Shown here: positions 45,698 through 53,865 of the stretch, in pieces
How positions within the stretch are numbered: the stretch's first letter is position 1
How the letters are laid out: every line of letters begins with the position of its first letter
Source: Flavobacterium ginsengisoli
GTDB lineage: Bacteria > Bacteroidota > Bacteroidia > Flavobacteriales > Flavobacteriaceae
Assembly: GCF_029625315.1 (NCBI RefSeq)
Contig: NZ_CP121110.1
Location: forward strand, 4,632,501 to 4,696,500
Direction of reading: 5' to 3'
Length of the DNA: 64,000 bases
Translations under genes and position numbers: made by a program
Notes under the pieces: model-generated
Databases searched by the model: none
What the model was told of the DNA's origin: nothing
The model's input: only the letters and a program-made list of their open reading frames with translations

Positions 45698-46165
45698 TTA
45701 ATTTTGGTATTTCTGATACCAATCTTCAATTTTGTTAATTGATTCCTTATCTGTTTTAGGATTGCTGTTTAAGCCCAAATTAATTTTTGTTTTAGAAATG
45801 TAAGAGTTCAGAAAAATTATTGCAAAACCTCCAACTTCAGCATCTTCATTTGAAATAGTTGAAGAAAAGAAATTCATATATCCACAGCATTTTTCTTTAG
45901 AATTCATAATAGAAATTAGATATGGGATATCTTTTTGTTTTACCCAGTTTTCAGGAAATTCTCCAAGCAATGTAACAAAATTTAGTTGAGACTTTTTATT
46001 GTATTTTTCTTTAAAGAGAGTAATAAACGATTCTGGATTTAAATCTTTTGGAGATAAATTCTTATGATATTCTTTTTCTAGGCTATTTATTTTAAAGGCA
46101 TAAAATAAATAGCCTCCAACGAAAAGACTAAGAACAATTATCAATAAAAGAATTACTTTTTTCAT
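45698..46165 (-). CDS. Membrane-anchored or exported protein of unknown function
   Basis: A 155-residue protein with an N-terminal hydrophobic segment (about 3-25) and no further membrane helix, so anchored or exported. Two adjacent cysteines occur in SKEKCCGYMNF. I do not recognise a domain. It lies 10 bp after the beta-propeller-like gene and is probably co-transcribed with it. Confidence 0.6.
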   Translation of the reverse strand: MKKVILLLIIVLSLFVGGYLFYAFKINSLEKEYHKNLSPKDLNPESFITLFKEKYNKKSQLNFVTLLGEFPENWVKQKDIPYLISIMNSKEKCCGYMNFFSSTISNEDAEVGGFAIIFLNSYISKTKINLGLNSNPKTDKESINKIEDWYQKYQN

Positions 46166-46175
46166 AAAAACTAAA

Positions 46176-47012
46176 TTACTTAATCTGCAAAGTCAACTTA
46201 TAAATCTTTGTTTCTAAAAGCTCGGTGTCATTATCTTCACAAAGTAAAAACTCTATTTTATTGTTTTCTTTTTTGTAGAAAGTCAGGCCTTCAAATTTAT
46301 TGGTTGCTGTAATTTTTTGAGTGAAATCTATTTTCATCGTTTTAACATCGATTCTTCCAATGAAACTTCCTAAAATTGTGCCATCGTCATAAGTAGATTT
46401 GGTATCTTCTGCAGTTGAAAGGAAGTAGATTTTATCATCGACCAAAATAGCATCGGTAAAGCTAGAACGAACACCTTTTATTTTTGGGAGTTTATAATTG
46501 ACAGAAATCAAGGCAAATTCTTCTCCTAGATTTTTGGCGTGAATGGTAAAAATCGTGTTTTTGTTAGAAACGCCGTTTCCGCGATTGAATAAATACCAAT
46601 TTTCTCCGTCAAAAATTGCACCTTCCAAATTGAAATCTTCGGGTTTTATTTCTCCGAAATTCTGCATTACAGCGTATAAATCGACTAAATTATTCTTTTG
46701 TAAAATCGTTTTTGATTTGATATCAAACGCAATCATTTTATTTCGATTTTCGGTTGAGCCAGAACCAAAAACATACAAGGTGTCGTTGTGATGTGTTAAA
46801 GATTCAAAATCAGGTTTTAGATTCTTAGGAATATTTTGTGTTGGATTGTCAATTAAAGGATGCTGATTTAATTGTTTGTTTTCGATGTTATATTCATAAA
46901 GAAATCCGCTGTTGTCGCCAATTACGTAAAGAGAGTTATTATTTAAAAATAATCCTGATGCAGAACCGATTCCGATAATGTGAAATAATATTTCTAATGT
47001 GAATTTTTCCAT
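46176..47012 (-). CDS. Predicted beta-propeller protein of unknown function
   Basis: A 278-residue protein without a clear signal peptide. Repeated blade-like segments (NNNSLYVIGDNSGFLYEYN, HHNDTLYVFGSGS, FDGENWYLFNRGNG, VDDKIYFLSTAED) suggest a six-bladed propeller that binds a ligand. I know related Flavobacterium proteins only as hypothetical. It precedes the small membrane-anchored gene by 10 bp. Confidence 0.6.
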   Translation of the reverse strand: MEKFTLEILFHIIGIGSASGLFLNNNSLYVIGDNSGFLYEYNIENKQLNQHPLIDNPTQNIPKNLKPDFESLTHHNDTLYVFGSGSTENRNKMIAFDIKSKTILQKNNLVDLYAVMQNFGEIKPEDFNLEGAIFDGENWYLFNRGNGVSNKNTIFTIHAKNLGEEFALISVNYKLPKIKGVRSSFTDAILVDDKIYFLSTAEDTKSTYDDGTILGSFIGRIDVKTMKIDFTQKITATNKFEGLTFYKKENNKIEFLLCEDNDTELLETKIYKLTLQIK

Positions 47013-47104
47013 GAAATGTTGTTTTTATTGCAATGAATAGTAGTTCCAATAGTTATCGGAATTCGTAAAATTACTATATTTATAAGACAAAAAATCAAAA
47101 AGAT

Positions 47105-47989
47105 ATGAAATCAATAGATCCGAAAGATTTTAAAGTTGTTGAGAAAATTAAGCTCAAGGAAATTCCGACTTTATTATCTATAAAAGCCGATGACGACGAA
47201 AAAGAAGAGAAATTAGATAAGGTTCAAGCCAAATTAAGCGATTTACAAGATGTAATGTATGCTCACAATAAATATGCGGTTCTTATTTGTCTTCAGGGAA
47301 TGGATACTTCGGGAAAGGATAGCTTGATTCGTGAAGTTTTTAAAGAATTTAATGCACGTGGCGTAGTGGTGCACAGTTTTAAAACGCCAACTTCGGCAGA
47401 GTTAGAGCATGATTATTTATGGAGGCATTATATTGCACTTCCAGAAAAAGGAAAGTTTGCCATTTTTAATAGAACGCATTACGAGAATGTTTTGGTTACG
47501 CGCGTGCATCCTGAATATATTTTGGGAGAAAACTTGCCAGGAATAAATTCTGTAGACGATATCACACCCGATTTTTGGAAAAATAGAATTGAACAAATCA
47601 ATAATTTTGAAAAGCATATTGCTCAAAATGGTACAATCGTGATGAAGTTCTATCTTCATTTAAGTAAGGAAGAACAGCGTCAGCGTTTATTGCGACGTTT
47701 GGAGGAAGAAAAACACAATTGGAAATTTTCGCCAGGTGATTTGAAAGAACGTGGGTATTGGGATGAATATATGAAGTATTATGAAGAAGCTATAAATAAA
47801 ACATCGACTTCGCATGCGCCTTGGTATATTGTTCCCGCAGACGACAAAGAAATGTCTCGCTATATTGTAGCTAAAATTATTTGGGAAGAAATGAAAAAAC
47901 ACACTGATATTACAGAACCTGAACTAGACGAAAAAACAGCGGCAAATATCGAATTGTATAAAAAGGAATTAGGAGAGAAGGTGAAATAA
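47105..47989 (+). CDS. Polyphosphate kinase 2 family protein
   Basis: A 294-residue PPK2. Walker A is QGMDTSGKDSLI (about residues 60-71), the lid region FNRTHYENVLVTRVHPEYIL and the KFYLHLSKEEQRQRLLRRLEE motif are the family signature. PPK2 enzymes transfer phosphate between polyphosphate and nucleotides; I cannot decide from sequence whether this one phosphorylates mono- or diphosphates. It is transcribed alone and ended by a strong terminator. Confidence 0.92.
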   Translation: MKSIDPKDFKVVEKIKLKEIPTLLSIKADDDEKEEKLDKVQAKLSDLQDVMYAHNKYAVLICLQGMDTSGKDSLIREVFKEFNARGVVVHSFKTPTSAELEHDYLWRHYIALPEKGKFAIFNRTHYENVLVTRVHPEYILGENLPGINSVDDITPDFWKNRIEQINNFEKHIAQNGTIVMKFYLHLSKEEQRQRLLRRLEEEKHNWKFSPGDLKERGYWDEYMKYYEEAINKTSTSHAPWYIVPADDKEMSRYIVAKIIWEEMKKHTDITEPELDEKTAANIELYKKELGEKVK

Positions 47990-48021
47990 TGGAGATAATT
48001 AGTCAATCTGATAATTTTTTG

Positions 48022-48060
48022 AACCCCGATAGGTTGTTAAGAATCTGTCGGGGTTATTTT
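48022..48060 (+). terminator. Terminator after the PPK2 gene
   Basis: AACCCCGA and TCGGGGTT form a GC-rich stem with an 18-base loop and a T-rich tail, 33 bases after the PPK2 stop. Confidence 0.8.
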
Positions 48061-48068
48061 ATATTCCA

Positions 48069-48098
48069 TTGGTCAAAACAAAAACGCAGTTCGTCAAA
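48069..48098 (+). promoter_or_regulatory. Putative LytTR operator, copy 1 (TTGGTCAAA, 12 bp, TTCGTCAAA)
   Basis: Two direct repeats (48069-48077 and 48090-48098) are exactly 21 bp apart. The element aligns with 51286-51315 (reverse strand) over about 33 bases, beginning with an identical 19-base block. It sits 40 bp upstream of the -33 box of the LytS kinase promoter. LytTR regulators bind such paired 9-bp direct repeats on one face of the helix, so this is inferred to be the site of the neighbouring LytTR regulator. Confidence 0.7.
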
Positions 48099-48137
48099 TT
48101 AATTTTGATAGTAATTGTGGTTTGTGCTTCTTTGTGG

Positions 48138-48166
48138 TTTGTTTGAAAAATATAGGACTACTTTTG
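48138..48166 (+). promoter_or_regulatory. Promoter for the LytS-type kinase: TTTG, 17 bp, TACTTTTG
   Basis: TTTG at 48138-48141 and TACTTTTG at 48159-48166, 17 bases apart and 31 bases before the kinase ATG, match the flavobacterial consensus. Confidence 0.65.
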
Positions 48167-48197
48167 AAGTTAAATTTTCTCAATAAATTATTTATAG

Positions 48198-49247
48198 ATG
48201 ATCGCAATCAATAAAAACAGGCATTGGATGTTTTTAGTCTTTTTTTGGAGCTTATTAGGTATCACGATTTGGGCGCAGATGATTGAAGACTATGATTTTT
48301 CGATCGCTACAATTCAAGCTATTTTAGTTTTGATTTGTTCTGCTGTTTTAGCTCATATTTTAAGTGATGTTATACTACCCAAAGCGCTAAAACAAAATAA
48401 AATGAGCTCGTTTGCAGTACAAAGCGTTGTTGTTGTATTGCTTTTGGCATTTTGTCTGTCATTGATTTATATTGTTTTTTCTGATTCGGTTATAAGAAGA
48501 AAAGCATATCCTGAAGAAGCAGATGTAGATTCTCTTCATTTTTTATGGTCGCGATTTTACGGTAACATTCCCTCAGCGATTTTAATTTGCGGTACTGCCT
48601 GCGGACTTCGATTTTATCAGGAACATAATGTTATCGAAAGAAATCATGCGCAATTGCGACAAGTTCATCTTGAAGCGCAAATAAAAATTTTGCAGGATCA
48701 GATAAATCCGCATTTAATGTTTAATGTTCTAAATCATATTCATATTCTAATGCAGAGCAATGTACAATTGGCGTCTGTTTTATTGGTTCAGTTTTCGGAT
48801 ATTTTGCGTTATCAATTGTATGAATGCAACAAAGAATATGTGCCTTTGCATCTTGAAATTAAATATTTGAAGGATTTAATTGCTGTTGAAAAAACCCGCT
48901 GGGGAAATGAATTGGAGGTGAAAAGCAAATGGAATATCGAAGACGGACAACTTCAAATCGTGCCATTGCTTCTAGTTCCTTTGATCGAAAATGCTTTTAA
49001 ACATGTTTCGCGACTTCCAAATCAAAAAGGATTTGTGCATTTGTCTTGTGAACAGATTAATAAACAATTGAATTTTAGAATTGAAAATTCGTATACAGAG
49101 CAATATAAAATTCCGTCTAAAAGTCAGGGATTAGGACTTGAAAATGTAAAGAAAAGGCTGACGATTCAATATCCGGAAAAACATCAATTCAATATCAATA
49201 AAACAGATTCTGACTTTACAGTTACTGTGACTTTAGATTTGAAATGA
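48198..49247 (+). CDS. LytS/YehU-type sensor histidine kinase
   Basis: A 349-residue kinase. Four N-terminal membrane helices (about 8-145) without a large external domain are followed by the His_kinase domain, with the phospho-accepting His in QDQINPHLMFNVLNHI (about residue 172), then an HATPase_c with the N box PLIENAFKH (about 266) and G box GLGLENVKKR. It works with the LytTR regulator 331 bp downstream. Its signal is unknown. Its promoter carries the paired TTnGTCAAA element. Confidence 0.9.
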   Translation: MIAINKNRHWMFLVFFWSLLGITIWAQMIEDYDFSIATIQAILVLICSAVLAHILSDVILPKALKQNKMSSFAVQSVVVVLLLAFCLSLIYIVFSDSVIRRKAYPEEADVDSLHFLWSRFYGNIPSAILICGTACGLRFYQEHNVIERNHAQLRQVHLEAQIKILQDQINPHLMFNVLNHIHILMQSNVQLASVLLVQFSDILRYQLYECNKEYVPLHLEIKYLKDLIAVEKTRWGNELEVKSKWNIEDGQLQIVPLLLVPLIENAFKHVSRLPNQKGFVHLSCEQINKQLNFRIENSYTEQYKIPSKSQGLGLENVKKRLTIQYPEKHQFNINKTDSDFTVTVTLDLK

Positions 49248-49253
49248 TTTTTT

Positions 49254-49560
49254 TTGCCACGAATTGCATGAATTAACGCGAATTTTTTATCTGCTACTTT
49301 GTGAACTTTGCGGTTAAATTTTTTGCCACAGATTAAAAGGATTAAAGGGATTTTTTGCGGCGAATTAGCACGAATTTTTAATCTGCTATATTTTGACATA
49401 ACGCTTTGTGATCTTCGCATCCTTTATAAAAATTAAAACTTTGCGAACTTTGCGTAAATTTTTGTGCACTTTGCGGTTAAATTTTTTGCCACAGATTATC
49501 AGATTAAAAGGATTTCAAAAAAAATCTGCTAAATCTGCGGGAAACAAAAAACATTAAACC
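49254..49560. repeat. Repeat-rich spacer between LytS and LytTR genes
   Basis: The 331-bp gap is made of dispersed words: GCCACGAATTGCATGAATTAACGCGAATT, TTGCCACAGATTAAAAGG, CTTTGTGAACTTTGCG and their relatives. A 31-bp segment at 49305-49335 is repeated exactly at 49468-49498 (begins ACTTTGCGGTTAAATTT). No gene is supported. It separates two genes that are normally adjacent. Confidence 0.8.
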
Positions 49561-49578
49561 TGAAACAAAAACAATATT

Positions 49579-50292
49579 ATGAACATGAAATGTCTCGTTA
49601 TAGATGATGAACCTATCGCAAGAAACGGAATCGTAGACTTTATTTCTAAAATTGATTTTCTAGAAGTTGCCGGCACTTGCGCTTCGGCATTAGAAGCAAC
49701 TTCTTATCTTCAGGAAAAGCAAATCGATTTGATGTTTCTGGATATCAATATGCCATATCTTACGGGATTGGAGTTTTTGGAATCGTTAGAAAAACCGCCT
49801 TTGGTAATTTTCACAACAGCCTACTCAGAACATGCTTTAGATGGGTATCGTTTGCAGGTTGTAGATTATTTATTAAAACCTATTACGTTTCAACGTTTTT
49901 ATCAAGCTTCTTTAAAAGCTAAGCAATGGCATCAGATGATTAGCTCTCCAAAGCAAAATCAATTAGATCCGTTTTTATATGTGCGTCAGGAAGAAGGATT
50001 TCAGAAAATTTCTTGGGTAGACATTTTATATATAGAAGGAATGCAGAATTATGCTAAACTTCATTTTAAAGATAAGGTTCTTGTTATTCATCAGACCATG
50101 ATTTCATTAGAAGAAACACTTCCCGCAGAAATTTTCTTTAGAATCCATAAATCTTTTCTTGTCAATATTACCCACATAGATTCTGTTTCCGGCGGACGAT
50201 TATTTATAAAAGGACAAGAACTACCCATTTCAAGAACGCGCCGAGAAGCATTGCTGAAAGAGGTAGTTTATAAAAATTTATTGAGTAGGTAG
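49579..50292 (+). CDS. LytTR family response regulator
   Basis: A 237-residue response regulator. The receiver domain (1-120) has phospho-acceptor D55 in LMFLDINMPYLTG. The LytTR DNA-binding domain (about 135-235) has the signature ISWVDILYIEGMQNYAKLHF, RIHKSFLVNITHIDSVSGG and the LPISRTRREALLK end. It is the partner of the kinase upstream and, by the shared direct-repeat element, is predicted to regulate both that kinase and the outer-membrane protein gene convergent with it (50295-51230). LytTR regulators bind direct repeats spaced two helical turns apart. Confidence 0.93.
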   Translation: MNMKCLVIDDEPIARNGIVDFISKIDFLEVAGTCASALEATSYLQEKQIDLMFLDINMPYLTGLEFLESLEKPPLVIFTTAYSEHALDGYRLQVVDYLLKPITFQRFYQASLKAKQWHQMISSPKQNQLDPFLYVRQEEGFQKISWVDILYIEGMQNYAKLHFKDKVLVIHQTMISLEETLPAEIFFRIHKSFLVNITHIDSVSGGRLFIKGQELPISRTRREALLKEVVYKNLLSR

Positions 50293-50294
50293 GT

Positions 50295-51230
50295 CTAGAA
50301 TTTCCATTTTAGAGCTAATGCTCCGTAAAAAGTTGTTGTGAATCTTGGATCGGCTATATCTTTCTCTTTAAAAATATCCTTAATCTTTCTATTCGTAGTA
50401 GAGAAATTACGAACTAGAGTGGTTCCTGCGGTTGGTTCCAGAGTCCAATGTTCGCCAAACTTAAGCTGTGGTCGTAAACCGGCAATAATTTGCTGATAAC
50501 CCAATAACGAAGATTTATTTCCAATCTTGGTTTCGGCCGTCATACCGCTTAATTCTCCGACGAGTTTTAAATCAAAATTGTCATTCATGCGGTAACCTAA
50601 TTCTACGCCTTCAGGAAAAGCAACTTTAAAATGTAGAGCACCTCTAGATTCCCAGTTAAAATAAATTCCAGGAAGTACCATTGGCACACCAAAACTATTA
50701 GTTAAAACTGGTCCTACACCCAAAGCCAGATTCGGGTTAAATTGTTTAATAAAAAGTACTCCACCTTGCATTAGGACATCATCTTTGTTAATCTCTACCA
50801 TGTCTGTGTAAATACCTACCGAAGCCATGATAAATAACGACCAAGAAGAAGAAATAGATCGAATGTGCTTAATACCAATTTGAGTGTTTAGTAATTCATT
50901 CGGAAATCCGCCTTGAAACTCTGCTGGAAGATCTTGAATATTGTAGTTTCTGTTTTCCATTTTGGCATAACTTCCATTTGCAATAAGAGACCAAAGTCTA
51001 GGATGATTGTATTTGTCCATTTTTAAAGAAAGCGGTATTTCAAAAGCAATCTGGGCTCTTTTAAAATTACTTTCGGCATCTGTTTTTGTACTATCTATTG
51101 GTCGTACATATTTAGAAAAAGGAACGTAATCGACTTTAAATTCACCTGAAATTCCCGATTGAGATCGTGCAGCGAGAGTAGCCAATAAAAAAAGAAAAAG
51201 CTGCGAGAGATAAAAAACTGTTTTGTTCAT
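50295..51230 (-). CDS. Outer-membrane beta-barrel protein (DUF6268-like)
   Basis: A 311-residue protein with a signal peptide (about 1-23, ATLAARSQ) and a beta-rich mature part ending in F (YGALALKWKF), as expected for an outer-membrane barrel. Segments such as YDVPFSKYVRP, LKMDKYNHPRLWSLIANGSYAKMENR and GVGPVLTNSFGVPMVLPGIYFNW are typical of the DUF6268 group, of unknown role. It ends 2 bp from the LytTR gene (convergent), and the LytTR-type operator lies upstream of its start, so it is probably the output gene of the two-component system. Confidence 0.75.
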   Translation of the reverse strand: MNKTVFYLSQLFLFLLATLAARSQSGISGEFKVDYVPFSKYVRPIDSTKTDAESNFKRAQIAFEIPLSLKMDKYNHPRLWSLIANGSYAKMENRNYNIQDLPAEFQGGFPNELLNTQIGIKHIRSISSSWSLFIMASVGIYTDMVEINKDDVLMQGGVLFIKQFNPNLALGVGPVLTNSFGVPMVLPGIYFNWESRGALHFKVAFPEGVELGYRMNDNFDLKLVGELSGMTAETKIGNKSSLLGYQQIIAGLRPQLKFGEHWTLEPTAGTTLVRNFSTTNRKIKDIFKEKDIADPRFTTTFYGALALKWKF

Positions 51231-51285
51231 AATTTGATTAATTTTTCTGCGAATTACCGCGATCTAAATCAATCCTAAAAAATCA

Positions 51286-51315
51286 TTTGACTAATGGCAT
51301 TTTTGTTTTGACCAA
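51286..51315 (-). promoter_or_regulatory. Putative LytTR operator, copy 2 (TTGGTCAAA, 12 bp, TTAGTCAAA)
   Basis: Minus-strand direct repeats at 51307-51315 and 51286-51294, exactly 21 bp apart. The element matches copy 1 at 48069-48098 and starts 56 bp upstream of the DUF6268-like gene. A clear -7 box is not seen between it and the gene. Confidence 0.68.
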
Positions 51316-51328
51316 TGGTAAAAAATAA

Positions 51329-51363
51329 AAAAACCGACAGACTCTTCAGACTGTCGGTTTTTT
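51329..51363 (-). terminator. Terminator after the 51397-51914 gene
   Basis: AAAAAACCGACAG and CTGTCGGTTTTTT form a GC-rich stem with a 10-base loop and T runs on both strands, 34 bases from the corrected stop codon. Confidence 0.85.
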
Positions 51364-51396
51364 ACCAAAAACAAAATAATAAATTAAACCTATTTT

Positions 51397-51914
51397 TTAT
51401 AGTTTAAAACCATAAGCAACACGCAATGCTACCTGATTGGTTCTAAAATCATGATAATCTTCGTAACGAACACTTAAGTCAATGTACTTGTTGGCATAAC
51501 CAATACCGAGCCCATAAAAAAGTTGTTTTATCGTAACCATTTGTTACTGCAAAACCAGCACCAAGTTCTCCTAAAACATAAAATTGATCTTTTAAAACAA
51601 ACGCTTTAAAACCTGCTTTTGCGGGAATAAAACCAAGATCTTTTACGTTATTTCCAAGTTCATCTTTTCCCATAAATAAATTTGTAAATCCCGTTGTTAA
51701 GGTTAATGATGTTTTTTTAGAAAGATCGTACTGTAGACGTACATCTCCACCAAGAGACCAGTCATAATCGTTATCAGTAGGAAGTCCTCCATTTAATCCG
51801 ACTCCTAATCTAAAACCCTGATCGTAATTTTCTACTCCGCTATCTTGAGCAAAAGTTGTGTTGGCAAATAAAAACGTGAACGCAGACTAGGCATAACATC
51901 TGTAATTTTTTCAT
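51397..51914 (-). CDS. Outer-membrane beta-barrel protein, two frameshifts
   Basis: About 170 residues after repair. The signal peptide reads MKKLQMLCLVAAFTFLFANTTFAQ once the GCAGAC at 51882-51887 is corrected by one base. A second break, in the six-A run at 51516-51521, needs one base fewer to give DKTTFYGLGIGYANKYIDLSV and the end KL at 51397. The mature part has alternating residues and Tyr/Phe-rich strands (SLTLTTGFTNLF, AFVLKDQFYVLGELGAGFAV, VALRVAYGFKL) typical of small outer-membrane barrels. No specific family is recognised. Confidence 0.75.
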
Positions 51915-52076
51915 GGCTTATATTTTTGAAATTTCTATAATGTAAAATTATATGCAAGGCATTTGGAGTTTGTTATACAATTTTTAAAAATCGTTACATA
52001 ATATTGAGTCCGTCTTATTTTTGTCTTAAAATTGGGATATATTTTTATTGATAGGATAGAATTCGAAGCTTCTGAC

Positions 52077-52084
52077 TATCTTTG
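52077..52084 (+). promoter_or_regulatory. -7 element TATCTTTG upstream of the MATE gene
   Basis: An exact TAnnTTTG match, 21 bases before the GTG start at 52105. No -33 box at standard spacing is visible. Confidence 0.5.
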
Positions 52085-52104
52085 CCGACTAAAATTGATT
52101 ACAA

Positions 52105-53491
52105 GTGAATTTAAAGCAGTACACCAAAGAGTTTTCGTATAATTTAAGACTAGCATATCCCGTAATTTTGGGTATGGTCGGACATACTTTAATTGGTATT
52201 GTCGATAATATAATGGTTGGCAAAATAGGAAGCACAGAATTGGCCGCAGTTTCGCTTGGTAATAGTATGATCTTTATTGCAATGTCTCTAGGAATTGGAT
52301 TTTCTACAGCAATAACTCCAATTGTTGCAGAAGGCGATGCAGAAAAAAACGATACAAAAATTAGATCTGCTTTTCATCATGGTTTATTTCTATGTACAAT
52401 TCTCGGTTTAGTGCTTTTTACCGTAATTATGTTTGCTAAACCAATTATGGAGTTGTTGAAACAGCCAGCAGATGTTATTGTTCTTGCAAAACCATATTTG
52501 GGTTGGGTTGCTTTTTCTTTAATTCCGTTGGTAATGTATCAAGGATATAAGCAATTTGCAGACGGAATGTCATTAACCAAATATTCGATGTATGCTATGG
52601 TTATGGCTAATGTGCTTCATGTTGGAATTAATTATGTTTTGATTTATGGAATCTGGATTTTTCCAAAAATGGGAATTATCGGTGCAGCACTTGGTACCGT
52701 GATTTCGAGAATATTTTTGGTGATGTTTATGCACATTATGCTTTCGCGAAGAGACGATCTAAAACGCTTTTTTAAAGGTTTCAGTTTTAATGAAATAAAA
52801 AAAGCAACAATAGAAAAGATTATCAGCATCGGATTTCCTTCTGCAATGCAAATGCTTTTTGAAGTAGTTTTGTTTACAGCGTCAATTTGGCTTTGCGGAA
52901 ATATCGGAAAAACAAGTCAGGCAGCAAATCAGATTGCGCTGAGCCTCGCTTCTATGACTTTTATGTTTGCCATGGGATTAAGCGTAACTTCGATGGTTCG
53001 TGTCAGCAATCAAAGAGGTTTAATGGATTATAAAAAGCTAATTGTTGTAGCACGTTCTATTTTCCTGCTTGCTATAATCTTAGAAACAATTTTTGCTATT
53101 TTCTTTATTATTTTCCACGATTATCTGCCTTATATTTTCTTAAATATGGAAAATACAGGACAGGTTTTAGATAACGAAGAAGTGATCGGAATTGCCTCAA
53201 AATTGCTTTTAATTGCAAGCAATTTTCCAGATTTCTGACGGAATCCAAGTTGTGGTTCTCGGAGCATTACGTGGATTGCAGGATGTAAAAGTACCAATGT
53301 ATATTACTTTTGTAGCTTATTGGGTTATTGGTTTCCCTATTTCGTACTATTTAGGAGAATACACCGAATTGAAAGCTCAAGGGGTTTGGATCGGACTTTT
53401 GGCAGGTTTAACCGCAGCGGCGATTTGTTTGTATATTCGTTTTCATTACCTAACAAAGAGATTGATTATCGATTCAGATCTAAATAACTAA
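52105..53491 (+). CDS. MATE family efflux transporter, +1 frameshift at 53215-53220
   Basis: About 462 residues after repair, with 12 predicted membrane helices. The start at GTG 52105 gives MNLKQYTKEFSYNLRLAYPVILGMVGHTLIGIVDNIMVGKIG, the usual MATE opening; the first inner helix includes the conserved VDNIMVG. The frame breaks at GCAAGC (53215-53220). Removing a base restores LLLIAAIFQISDGIQVV and the last helices (LGALRGLQDVKVPMYITF). MATE pumps export cationic drugs or metabolites with sodium or protons; the substrate is unknown. Confidence 0.88.
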
Positions 53492-53601
53492 ATTTGAATA
53501 AAAAATAAGTCGAAGATTGTAAAGTTTAAAGTCAAGAGAAATTCTTTTTAATCTGTATAATCTAGAACTAAAAAAATAACCATTAAAAAAAATAAATAGA
53601 T

Positions 53602-53829
53602 ATGGAATTACCTAAATTTTTACTTGGAGATAATACCGATTTTCCAGACGATATTTTTATCATTCACCTAGATTACCCAAGATTCATTATCAATTTGAAA
53701 GATGATGAGGTTGAGTTTTTGGAAGAACCGGAAGATCTTGACGAAGCTGAATTAAACGCCGAAATGGAGAGTTTAATCGAAAAAGCCAATGAGTTTTATG
53801 ACAGAGAAATTAATCGTTACGAAGAGTAA
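53602..53829 (+). CDS. Small acidic protein of unknown function
   Basis: A 75-residue soluble, strongly acidic protein (MELPKFLLGDNTDFPDDIFIIHLDYPRFIINLKDDEVEFLEE...). Its N-terminal beta-like segment and acidic helical end suggest a single folded domain. I know near-identical short proteins from other Flavobacteriaceae only as hypothetical, so it is probably a real gene. It precedes the sulfatase-family gene by 36 bp and may be co-transcribed. Confidence 0.72.
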   Translation: MELPKFLLGDNTDFPDDIFIIHLDYPRFIINLKDDEVEFLEEPEDLDEAELNAEMESLIEKANEFYDREINRYEE

Positions 53830-53865
53830 TCTATTTTCTAATCTTACGTTCTTATACTATTTTTA

